64,000 bases of DNA, from positions 195,808,034-195,872,033 of the forward strand of contig NC_134456.1 of assembly GCF_047948215.1 (NCBI RefSeq), given 5' to 3'. Made by a program: the position numbers and the translations under genes. Below are positions 36,489 to 47,815 of the stretch, one piece after another. The stretch's first letter is position 1; every line of letters starts with the position of its first letter. This stretch comes from Lycorma delicatula (Eukaryota; Arthropoda; Insecta; Hemiptera; Fulgoridae). The notes beneath the pieces were generated by a model. The model did not search any database and was not told the origin of the DNA. It saw nothing but the letters and a program-made list of their open reading frames with translations.

Positions 36489-36940
36489 TGATGTGGACAC
36501 CACATGACTTCGTTGTACGCCTATTAAATTAAATGTACACATTTAAAAAAAAATGAAAAGTCATAAATTTTATTTCATTAATAACTTCTGGTATTTTTTA
36601 TATATATATTTTTTTATAGTTATTATTGAATTATTATTTATTGTAATTTTTTTTTTACGATCGGAGGTTAATAATTATTAATAATCAATATATTTAAATT
36701 AAAAAAATAAAAGTAGATGTAGTCGGATTTGAACTGATATGCCTTGCCATTGAAAGATCCAAATATTTCATTAATTAAAATTTTATTTGGCTATAACTTT
36801 GGAACCAATGAAAATAAGTACCACTTATGACGTTGAAAAGCTCTCAATGAGGGCTTATTACTGCAGTTAAGGAACAGTCCAAAATCTAACTGGTTTGGAA
36901 ATTTTGGGCTTTTTTGGACACTTTTGGTTCAGATTGTAAT
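36489..36940 (-). mobile_element. ACTTCCTTGTAC-ended repeat, copy C, 5'-truncated
   Basis: Read on the minus strand it lacks the 5' third. Homology starts near 36940 and runs to the conserved 3' end at 36489 (TGATGTGGACACCACATGAC on the plus strand). It keeps the inverse of CTGCAGTTAAG, the TTATTTGGCTATAACT block and the B-box-like GATTTGAACTGATATG. Copy D lies 332 bp downstream in the opposite orientation. Confidence 0.85.
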
Positions 36941-37272
36941 AAAGTAGTGTAAGTAATAATAATTACACCAAGTTACCTGTTCTCCGTAGGGATAAAAGTT
37001 ATTTTGCACGGTTCTTAGCGTTAAGCGGTAAACATTACGAAGAGGTGACCGTACTTATTTTTTCATTTTACTTATATTTTTTTATTCTTCTTTTTATTTT
37101 ATTTTATGTTTTTTAGTCAGTAACCGGAGGCAGGTGCAGCCAGTTGTGTCGCAAACACAGTAAAAATGACAGTGACTGTGTTGGTTGAGCCGCTGCGCCG
37201 TACAAAGTCGCACCTTTAAAACTATTTTTCGCCATAACCAAACGAGATTACGATAAAGACAAAGCTCTTTTT
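36941..37272. other. GC-richer spacer between copies C and D
   Basis: 332 bp that include TTAGCGTTAAGCGGTAAACA and, at about 37120-37215, a clearly GC-richer part (AACCGGAGGCAGGTGCAGCC; GTTGAGCCGCTGCGCCG). It is unlike either repeat arm. It might be the central part of a larger foldback element made of C, spacer and D, or unrelated DNA caught between two insertions. Confidence 0.45.
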
Positions 37273-37946
37273 ACTTCCTTGTACAAAGTAAAGGAAGTAT
37301 TGTGATCGCGAAAAATTTCGGTTTTCAGATTTTCAACGGAAATATCCATTTTGAACATCCCTGAAATCATTATGAATAGTTTCGGCGTGACGTCTGCACG
37401 AGTGTACGTATGTATCTCGCATAACTCAAAAACGATTAGCCGTAGGAAGTTGAAATTTTGGATTTATGACTTTTATAACATCTAGTTGTGCAACTTCCCT
37501 TTTGTTTGCTATCGACTGAACTAAAAATGTCCATAAAAGCCCAAAATCCAAAAGATTATATTTTAAGGTTTGTCTTAACTGCAGTAATAAGCCCTAATTG
37601 AGAGATTTTCAACGATATATCATAAGTTGTACTTGATTATTGGTTCCAGAGTTATAGCCAAATAAAATTTTAATTAATGAAATATTTGGATCTTACAAGG
37701 GGAAGGCACATCGGTTTGAATGAGACTTCCTCTCCTTTATTTTATTAATTTAAATATACTGATTTATTAATAATTACTAATCTCTGATTATAAAAAAAAT
37801 ATTACGATAAATAATAATTCAATAATAACAATAAAAAAAATATCAGAAGTTATTAATGAAATAAAATTTTATGTTCTTTTCATTTTAACAAAATGTGCGT
37901 ACGTAATTTAATAGGCGTACAAGGAAGCCATGTAGTGTCCACATCA
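37273..37946 (+). mobile_element. ACTTCCTTGTAC-ended repeat, copy D
   Basis: Full-length plus-strand copy. It starts ACTTCCTTGTAC at 37273-37284, has the inverse end GTACAAGGAAGC at 37918-37929 (11 of 12 match) and the terminal hairpin ending CCACATCA at 37946. It has the same internal blocks as copy A, including CATAACTCAAAAACGATTAG and ACATCGGTTTGAATGAGAC. It has no coding capacity. Confidence 0.87.
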
Positions 37947-40900
37947 AAGTTTTTTTACAAATATGGAGGCGGACTATTCTGAAACCCATAGGCCTTCAGA
38001 TCTTTGTGATAAGCATGAGAATAATGAAAACAAAGGTCAAAGGTTCCGGGCTAGTAATTAATAATCTTCTATAGAATAATAATTTTACAAGGAATAATTA
38101 TAATATTTTTTACAAATACATCTAAACACCAATAGCGTAGAAAACCTTCGTAGAAAAATTACGTACATTTGCTTTCTGCTCAGCTTCTTTTAATATACCG
38201 ACATTAAGTCATTTCTATACTTTCTCAACAAACTTATTAACTGAGTAACATTAAAGACGTATCCAGCATTAAAGTAAACAGCAAGTTTGACGGTAAGTAT
38301 ATTTTGTATTTGAACGATTTATTTTCACGTTTTGAAAAAAACGTGAAAAATCAAAGTTCAGTGGTGATCAAATTTGATCAGAGATATCATTCGAATAGAT
38401 AAATTATTTACTTGTGTCGTTTTACATTATAATGCGCAACAAAAATGTTTCGGCATATGTTTTGAATCAAAGTTCTTTGAAATAATTTTTATCTACTTGA
38501 AATTTTATGTAAATATTCATTTTGAAATGATGCTTTTTAGTAAAATTTGTTTCTAATACTTTTTATCTTAAGAGACTAGCTATTGAAGAATTAAATTAAT
38601 ATGTGCATATCATTTATGTGACGAAAGTTATATAATAGGGACGGTCTTAAGTGAACGCATACACGGTGGGTGGCCTGAAGTCGAGATACTTATCGGATTT
38701 GTGCAGAGAAAGAGAGAAGGAAAGATCGAATGAGTTTAGTAGATAAAAGCCGAGTGTAAGCAATTGCATTGTATTAAATAGGTGCATTACGTAGATCTGG
38801 TGTATTGCAGCTTGAAATGTCTGTTCTTCAGTCTTGAAGGAAGAACTTAGTTCTTCACACAATAAAATCTCAATATTCTGCTTTGCTTAAAATTCCATTT
38901 AATAGCAAAAATGTGTTTAGATTATGGTTTTGAATTACTGCATTGAAATAAATAAGTTTAATAATAAGCGAGAAAAATTTGATTACATTTTATCCATGAA
39001 TTTTAATAATGAAGTAGAAATGTCTATACAGTAATGCATTGTACATTAGATTAAAAAAAAGTAAAATATATTGTAATTAATTAAGATCGTTAACTAAGCT
39101 AATTTAATTTATATATTTATTCATCTAAAAGTTTATTATATCAATAACTATGTCATATGAAATAGGTTTAAATTATCAGCTTACATTTTACAGTAATTTT
39201 ATGTAATTTATTTCATAATTCCTTTTTATTAAGCTACTTTCAAAAATTCAAGTTTATATCAAATAAAAAAGTGGAAAATTAAAATAAATCGTGAACTATT
39301 TTAATCATGATTGGATGCTATTTTGGAACTAACGTAAGTGGATAATATCTGATTTATTCCCGTAAAACAACGATGATATTATTAACAAAAAGAAAGAATT
39401 TTTGTGTACGGCCTTAACTGAATAGCTTTTTAAACAATCAATGTATTTATTTGTTTTTATTTTCAGATAAAATGAAATGACGTATATTGTTCGTTTATTG
39501 AATATTCAAGTTTTTGTATGTAAACAATAAAGCAAAAATTGAAAAAGCGCTCAAACTGAAGTTCGTTGTTATTAAAAAATTAACTTTTAAAATTGACTTG
39601 AATCTAAATTAGTAACCAAGGGTTTATTATTATTTGTTTGGGGACGTTATTGTATTTTTTAATTTTTTTTTAAACAAAAATCATTTTTCATAAACGTTAT
39701 TAGTTAATTATAATAATATTTTTTAGATTTATTTAAATTTAAAAAAAAAATATTATCTGTTGTTATCAAATCAATTAGGAAAATTTTATTTATTATTTTG
39801 TTTTCTTTATAATTTATAAGTAATTTTAACTAGACTATGATTATCAGATACTAAAGGTTATGAGAAAAATTACTTCAAAAGAAGGTTTAACGTATAAATA
39901 GACTGCTGTAGAACTACTTATTGAAGATTTTTTCTGATATATATATAATGAAATTAAAGGTTGTATTACCATATAACACGGGCATCATTACGTATTTTAT
40001 AATATTAGTTTACTTTTAAAAACTGATCTACGAATAAAGCTCTTTTTTACTTAAAAAATATTTTGAAATGGGATGCATGATATTTTTATGCAGTTAAGTA
40101 TGTGATGTTACTCGGTTACACTAGACGGTTTACAAAATTGGTTTACAGTAAGGTGCTTAAGTTAAATGATGCTCACCGGCCAATTATCGATACTTTTTTT
40201 ATCGATTAGTTCACCATATAAGCTAGAAGCTTGTGGATGGGAATATGGAATGAAAATTTTGAAGCGTATGAAAAATGAATACTACTACATATTTTGTTAA
40301 ATTAATTCTTTTTAACAAAATAAGTTAATTTGTTTTATATAAGTTACTTTTAAAATGTAGATCAGTGAAATACAGCATGAAAACCCATACAGTATTTACA
40401 TAAGTACTTGATAGAAGGATCGTTTCCCCTGGTTTCCAGCTAATAAATCAAAATACTGAGCGAGAAATGATCGGTTGACAAAAATATATTTGATGTGTTA
40501 ATAAAAATTGTAATCTCTTATTAAAAATTTTTGGTTTCATATCCCAACTAACACCTTCCTTCCTTTATTTGGATTTGGGTTTCCATACAACATCATGTAG
40601 TCAGATTCAAAGTTTGCTTGATTACTATCTAAAATAGTACCTTTTGCTTAATATCTTATGACGAAGAATCGTCTGGAGACTATAAAATTTCTCATTTCTC
40701 AAAATGAGAAATGTTGAAAGTAGTAAGAAGTGTAGAAGTTAATATCTATACGGTGAACAAACGTTAGAATCAATAAAATATTTGACTGAATTTGTCAGCT
40801 GAAACTGAAAATTGAAGATAAAAAATTGCAGACTGGGATAAGTAAGAGGGAACTAGACCAAACCATCAAATGAATGACTTGGTTTAATTCTAGAAAATAA

Positions 40901-41959
40901 CAAAAAGGTACATATTTATGTGAATGTATTACACAATTGAATTAATTTTTAATATGAGTGGAATCCATTTTTTCCACTCATGTTTTGAAATTATTTATTC
41001 CCCCCCCTGTAATTTTATTACATATGATAATGATCGTTATTAAAAATCAATGTTTAAAGAATTCATCTCATTCTATGTATAATCATTTTTCGTAAGAGCT
41101 CTTTTGTAAACGGATTAATGAACCGTTGACTTCTCGATTTTTTAAATAAAAAAAAAAAAATGTTTTGCTCGGAACTATAATCAAAAGGGTTGTGACCGAC
41201 GCGACATTATTCATACAATAATTCTCGAGAAACTAAAAAACCGTTTTCAGTAACAAAACGCATTCCATAGTAGACTTATTACGATAATGAGGAGTAAAGT
41301 TATGGTTCCATTATCCTCCTCACTTTTTCAATTATACTGCTGCACATCAACATGCCAGGCTGAATTGAACGCAGTTGTATTCAGTCGAAAAACTACACAC
41401 TTTCATTCTGTTAATCATAGGAGCTAGCTGTAGTAAAACATCATAACTCTCAGAGAAAACTATTCTGATTGATAACTTTTGTATTTTAGATGTTCTACAG
41501 ATGTCACAACCATAAGAAAGTAGTGGTTAGAAAAGCATAAAATAATAAATTAAATTTATATTTGAATGTTATGCATGATGTCTAATACTGATTAAAGTAA
41601 ATAGAGGAATGGTTTAAAGCGTAATCGATGCTGTATAAAAACCAGACAAAGAGAGGTGTAGTTTTCAATAAATAAGGCAGATTTGTGTATTAGAAGATGA
41701 TATTATAACAATTGTAACTAGGTTGAAGAAGAAATTAACTGATATGTATGCATAAAGCACTGGAGAAGAGCACAGGGTTTTTATTGGTTAATAAACTGTT
41801 CTTCAGTGGTATTGCTAATAATGAAGTTAAAGTAGGTGTAAGAGCGAAAAAGGAATAAAAGGAAGAAATGAAGTACATTTTACTAATATTTATAAATGAT
41901 TTAACAAGTTAATAAGTAATAATGAAACGTTTTATGTTAATAAAACATTATGTTTCCAA
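37947..41959. other. AT-rich stretch, no gene seen
   Basis: No gene recognised. Small hairpins occur (CATTTCTCA...TGAGAAATG near 40693-40713; TGAGTGGA...TCCACTCA near 40953-40981). The part 41160-41480 is slightly richer, without a coding frame. Confidence 0.45.
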
Positions 41960-42405
41960 TGATCACTTCGATTAGAGGTCTGAGTGGTCAATGCGTGATG
42001 TCAGTATGTTAAAGAGTTTAAAAAAAAAAAATATTACTGACATTATATGGGTCTGTTCAAAGGAAAAAAATGTGGAGAATATTGTTTACTGAGGAGATCG
42101 ATGATATAATTAGGGTTAAAGGAAGATCTTATAAGATTTGTGAAGGTTCAGAGACTCTTCGGGATGCGCCACATTTAAAAGAGAAATGAGAGAGCCGAAA
42201 AGAAATATTCAATGCAATGTTGTGGTATACAAAAATACACTGAGTATTTCTTTTCGCACCAAAACTGGTGCGGATGAGTTATATGTTTTAACGGTGATAA
42301 TTTGCGAGGAGAAGAAGAGAGATTGAGCGCACTGGAAGCTCATGTTTAAGAAGGCTCAGACTCACCCTGAGCTGTAGAGTCAAAAGAGAAGAAGAAGAAA
42401 ATTAG
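41960..42405 (+). mobile_element. Possible LINE 3' remnant
   Basis: The stretch ends GACTCACCCTGAGCTGTAGA and is followed by a (GAA)n run, a 3' terminus style that I associate with insect LINEs. Upstream a frame reads WRILFTEEIDDIIRVKGRSY, then dissolves. No diagnostic catalytic motif remains, so this is a weak call. Confidence 0.3.
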
Positions 42406-44546
42406 TACAATTGCAGTCTGTCACAATGTACGGTTGAAAAATTACAAGCGTGGTGAATTAAATAGCACTTTATACCTTTTACAATGTACACCTTGTAATA
42501 TTTTCCACTATTTCAAATGACCGTGTTGGATTGCTCTTATTCATAAAATTGTTCACACACTTCAAATTCTTTTATTGTTAATTCGAGTGTTAAATTAATA
42601 ATATTAGTTTTTTCGTATTATTATAAATTTGTTGAATTAATATTCAGAAATTTCACGGCCACCTGTTTATGAATCAGTCATTTTTTTATCCTTTAATTCT
42701 ATCCAGCCCAAATGAATCCTGTAAGTAAATCTACCTAATAATGAAAATGTAAAAAGTTAATTCAAGATTGAAAGATAAAATAACGAAGTTCTTGTTAGAA
42801 GAGGGTCATTTGGCTACGAATTTATTCACTTACCGTTACTATAATTATTCTTTTTTTATTCACTTGTCTGTTTTGATCCACTTTTTTCCGTTGTCTTCTA
42901 TGCTATTTCTATTTCTTATCTAATATCTTTAATTATTTGATTTAAGTATTCTAACTTTGTCTTTCCCTACAGATTTTTCTTTCTACTTCCTTCTATTACT
43001 AAATTACATAATCCTAGGTGCCTATATTATATGATCTGCCAGTATGGTAAGAATTTTCAACAAATATTGTTCTCTGATTTATCATAAAATTCCTTAATTT
43101 CGAACTTTATCAACCCACTTACCTGTCAACATTTTTTATAACACCACATTTCAAACATGGATTATTTTTCTTTGTAGTATTCACTTATACATGTTCGCTG
43201 CCACAAGAGATACATTTCAGTATTACATTCTAGTAGGGAACATACTGTCCAGTAGAGTTGACTGATGTTAGAAAAGGCATCTAACTGTAAACCTCTCTCA
43301 AAATTTTTATTTTCTACTGATTAATATATGTTAATGTATATAAATTCTTTATGTATTGCTATTTAAATGTGATGGATGTAGATAAAACCCAAGTGTCTTT
43401 CAGACATTTCCCCATTGCTATAGCGGAGAAATATTCTTTTCCCAGATTGTTTTTGAATAAACTGAACGAATTTGCACTTGAAGGATAAAAATAATCTTTA
43501 TTATTTAAAAATAAAATTGGATGCATTTCGCTTGTTTAATTTAAAATAATTTATCAGAGAATACTTACTTGTACAAATCATGAATAAAATTAATTAAAAA
43601 TGAAAATTCATTATAAAATGTCGACATAGATGTTAGTTAATAAAAGAAAATTATCAGAATATAATGTAGATCAAGGAAATGTGTTTTTATCGTTAAAAAT
43701 CATCGTTGATATAATTGGTGTGAATCTGATGCGTTTGATCTGCAGGTTATTTAAAGTGACTAATACTTAGGAAGCTCTACAAGTAATTTAATGCAAATTG
43801 CAAACGCCAGTTTGTTTTTCCTAGGCCATGAGGTTACGATACATAAAAAAAAACCAACCTGTGCTCTACGTCTTGCCTGAGCGCCCGCAGTGAAAACAGG
43901 AAAGTGAATGGTATCTAGTAACACCACTTTAGTTTATTTATTGTAATATTCCAGGCGTAGTATTTTTGCTTGTAACCCACGTGTCTCTATCCTTCAGTAT
44001 TTTCAAAGTATGGAACAGTTACTTCAAGTGCGTGACTGTTATACATTTCATTATTTAAAAATAAATAAACAGAAATTAATAATTTCTAATAAAAAGCATT
44101 TAATTCTTTTTAATTTTCTTTATTATTAATTTTTCCTTAAAACACAGCCGAGTTAATTTTTTAAAAAATAAAACCGATTTTAGCGCCCTTCAGAATGAAC
44201 GGATGAGAAAGGTTGAATTTTTATAATTTGGAAAACGAGAAATCCGATTATGATGAAAAAATCCAGCGTCGGATTGCTGCAAAGCGTTAGAACTTGCCTT
44301 CGTTGCAGAAGGTAGATATTTCGAGCATCTGTCGGATTAATTATACTATGTTTAACGGTAACAACTCCTGTATACTGTTCCTCATCCACGGTTCAGTTTT
44401 TAAAAGACATATGCAAACCAGAGATGACTAATGCAGCTACTTTCCTTTAAATAAAAAATGTTTTAACAATGGAGTCCTCCTGAATGCCATATAAACAACT
44501 TCTACTTTAACAAAATCGAACAGACGGTTTTACTTCTGTCCAACCA
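42406..44546. other. AT-rich stretch, no gene seen
   Basis: Nothing recognised. The minus frame at 44180-44389 has no known motif. Confidence 0.45.
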
Positions 44547-44859
44547 TTTTTTTTTTCTGTTCAGCCTCTGGGAATCACCGTCAGGTATTACTTCAGAGGA
44601 TGATTGAGGATGATATGAATGGATGTGAATGAAGTGTACTCTTGTACAGTCTCAGGTCGACCGTTCCTGAAATATGTGGTTAATTGAAACGCAACTACCA
44701 AAGAACACGATCTACGGTCTACGATCGTAGATCCACGATCTAGTATTCAAATCCGTATAAAAATAACTGTCTTTACCAAGATTTGAACGTTGGAACTCTC
44801 GACTTTGAAATCAGCTGAACTGCGAAGACGCGTTCGCCACTAGACCAACCCGGTGGGTT
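44547..44859 (-). mobile_element. tRNA-derived SINE, family 2, copy 1
   Basis: Reading the minus strand from 44859: AACCCACCGGGTTGGTCTAG, an exact A box TGGTCTAGTGG (44847-44837), a worn B box AGTTCCAACGT, a ~150-bp body, the tail TCCTCTGAAGTAATACC...AGAGGCTGAACAG and poly-A. The tail is the one found in family 1, although the head is a different tRNA-like sequence. This copy has a local expansion of GATC-rich words (ACGATCTACGGTCTACGATC at about 44708-44727) absent from copy 2. No clear target-site duplication. Confidence 0.85.
44837..44847 (-). promoter_or_regulatory. Pol III A box of SINE family 2
   Basis: TGGTCTAGTGG on the minus strand is an exact A-box consensus and is repeated at 57929-57919 in copy 2. 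Confidence 0.75.
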
Positions 44860-45559
44860 ACCCAACTAAATTAGAGGAAAATTTGTATACTCGTCTCAAG
44901 AGCTAAGGTTCTAAGAAGTGAACATTTCTTATTTATTGTTTTTCAATTCTACAGTTTTGAAATTCCTTACTGAAATATTTATGTGTATTTATTACTTATC
45001 TAATAATAAAATTTTAACAGTTAATTGCTAAGGGACTTTCTTACAAAAACAATTTCTCATGGAAAACCAACAATCTACGTATTCAAACACCATTACATTC
45101 ATGGCAGTACTATTGCATAATGGAATATATTTAAACGCTTGTTAAATAAATCCATATTGACGTAATTAATGATAGAGTATTGTAAAACTGTACTATGATT
45201 TATATATATAAAATTAATTTTTTTTGTATATTTGCGAAAATATCATAATTTATAAAAAGCTATTTGTTAAAAAACTGAAAAGAAATGTTTTGTTAGTGTT
45301 TGATATCTTTTTCACATTTATTGATTCATTTTATTAAATATGAGTAGTACATATTACGTATTAGACCTTGTTTTGCTTCTGTATTTTTTTCCTTTTATTT
45401 ATTTGTAATCCGGTTTCTAATCAGACACTGTATCAATCTTTTTAATCTGACCTTAAAGTTGATTTATAATAACCAAAATAGTTCGATTTATTCTTGGTTT
45501 TTTCATTCCTTTTTTTGTACTTTACCAAATGGGTTGATTACTGAATTGAGCTACTCTAG
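44860..45559. other. AT-rich stretch, no gene seen
   Basis: Nothing recognised. Confidence 0.5.
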
Positions 45560-45642
45560 GCGCGCGCGCACTCACACACACACATACACACACACGTACA
45601 CAGAGAGCGAGAGAGAATGAGAGAGAGTGATTATATATATAT
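45560..45642 (+). repeat. Compound microsatellite (GC)n(CA)n(GA)n(TA)n
   Basis: GCGCGCGC, then CA units, GAGA units and TATATATATA in succession. Confidence 0.9.
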
Positions 45643-46298
45643 TATGCCTAATTTATATTATTTGACAGTATTATGAATTTTAATTAATTGTGACTAAGTT
45701 AACTACTATTTTATTTACGATATTTATTCGTGACTTTAATTCATTTAACTGATAATTAAAGCAAGATATACATCTTATGAGATGATTAAAACCATGTTAA
45801 CTTCTTTTAATAATAGTTATAGCTGTACAATTACTTGTAATATTAGTGAGAATGAAAAAAAATTATAGCTGATAAGCATAATCAAAGATATTATAGATTA
45901 TTTGTTCGATTATAACTTAATGCGTCAACATTTATTCACTTCTGTTTTTTCTTCAAATAACTTATAAATTCCATTGATGCTTTATTAATTTCGATCCTTG
46001 TAATTTTTATGGTTTATTTATCCAGTTATTTTGTTTAAAAAAATTAATTTAAATTTGTTTTTGATTAAATAACGAATGCATTCCACTGTTACAGATTACT
46101 CCCTGAATTCCTCTTAAAAGTGGAATGTTAATGATTACACTGATAGATAAAAAAATTTTTAATATTTCTCTAAGAGCGATACCATTTCTTGAATTGTTTT
46201 TTTGCGACATTACAGATCTTTAAATATAATTTTTCTATCACTGTTAGTTTTAAATAAATTACACTTCAAAAAAATTAAGGGAAAATATAATTAAAATT
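45643..46298. other. AT-rich stretch, no gene seen
   Basis: Nothing recognised. Confidence 0.5.
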
Positions 46299-47815
46299 TT
46301 ACATGGCCATACCTGTGTAGAATGATTTCACTGATGCTTTTCTTTTGTAAATATCTTCAGGCACGTCCCGAATTAATGTCCAACAGTAATCGGCTAGCAT
46401 GTTAGTATTCCATTTCCCTTTATCGCGACTTTCCGTCACCGACGTTTACCATGTTCGTCACTTTCATCTCCGAGGTTGTCCGGGAAAATCCAGATGTGAC
46501 TGGAGGAAATGTATTTTCAAAGACATATTACATCCCATAGCTCTTTATGAAGTAAGAACTTGATTAACAATATCGTAGTAATTGTCGGATTTTTGTTTGC
46601 CGAGAAAAGCTTTTCAAAGTACTTTAAATGAAACCCAAGCTGCGCTTTCTACATTATTTAACATTGAGTTAAATATATCATATTTGACCAACTCTCTTAT
46701 TTGAGGACCAACAAATATTCCTTCTTTAATTTTTCCTTCACTTACCTTCGGAAATTTCTGCTTGATGTACAAAAATCCGGGACTATCCTTCATTGCGTTA
46801 ACAAAATTTTTCATTAGTCCTACCTTGATATAGAGAGGGGAAAAAATATTTTTTTGTGTTTAACTAAGGGCTCATGAATAATATTTTTCCCATTTGATGT
46901 TAGGTTTCTCGTTTCTTCCACTTTTTGATAATATAATGTTTATCCCTAGCTCGGCTGTTCCATTCGCAAAGAAAACACATGCGCTTAGTATAGCCTAGCT
47001 GCATCCCTAACAAAATAGCTATAACTTTCAAATCACCACATATGTTCTAACTACGTTTTTTATAATTTATTTTTTCAAGAACGTCTTCCATCACATCGTA
47101 TGTCTCTTTCAAATTAATACCATAAGCGATTGGTATCAAAAGATATTTGTTACCGTTGCGTTAAACTATTCTTGAACGAGTCTATGAAAAGGCGCCAGTC
47201 CTCAGATTTATGAACTTGTCGTAAGTGCAACATAAGCTCATCAATATTTTTGCAATAAACCAAATTATTTTCTTCAATAAAATACTGAGAAAGTTCTTTT
47301 TGTCGGCGTCGAAAGCCCGAAATTTTTGTATTTTTTAAAGTAGGTTCCTATCTTGCAGTCTTGATCCTAACAGTTCAGCTCGATTTTTTAATAAATTTAA
47401 ATCCCTAACCAAGTCATTTAATTCACTTTGATATAAAATGTGGCTTATTGGATGATAATTCAAAATCAAAATCATTGTTGTCTTCTTCAGTACTGCCTGA
47501 TTCTTCATCGCTGCTTTCGAAACATACATTCACAGGTGGCTCAGGAACTGGAATAATTTCACTGTGAGATACAGGCCTAATTGCAGATTGCAATGAAGGC
47601 TATTTTACAGTATGTTTAGATTTTTTAGAAATTCCAGAGACACTTGTTAAAAAAAGTAACAGTTGATTAGATGATCCTTTGGTTCACGCCAAACCATAGG
47701 TACACCAAATGGCAAAACCTTCCGTGTACCTTTTAGTCATCCTCTTAAATATGCAGAAAAATTGGTGCTTACAGGAACCCACATCTTATCCAGTTTACCA
47801 GTTTTACACTGAAAG
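46299..47815 (-). pseudogene. Pseudogene of a repetitive arthropod protein family, function unknown
   Basis: Read on the minus strand, segments in order match a large family that I recall as multi-copy in arthropod genomes. From the N-terminus: MWVPVSTNFSAYLRG, VLPFGVPMVWREPKDH, AIRPVSHSEIIPVPEPP, an acidic stretch (FESSDEESGSTEED), RAELLGSRLQDRNLL, then GLMKNFVNAMKD, FLYIKQKFPKVSEGKIKEG, IFVGPQIRELVKYD, AAWVSFKV. The end reads GCNMSLKIHFLQSHLDF, GDESDEHGKR, KWNTNMLADYCWTLIRDVPE, and stops at TAA 46301-46299. It totals about 500 codons. Many stops and frameshifts break it (for example after SFKVL and within the middle third), so it is dead. Intron-less layout and wide copying suggest spread by a mobile element, but I see no terminal repeats or poly-A here. 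Confidence 0.75.

Noticed and set aside
45560..45642. Z-DNA or regulatory element in the compound microsatellite
   Set aside because: Alternating purine-pyrimidine runs are present, but simple slippage explains them and nothing nearby suggests a function.
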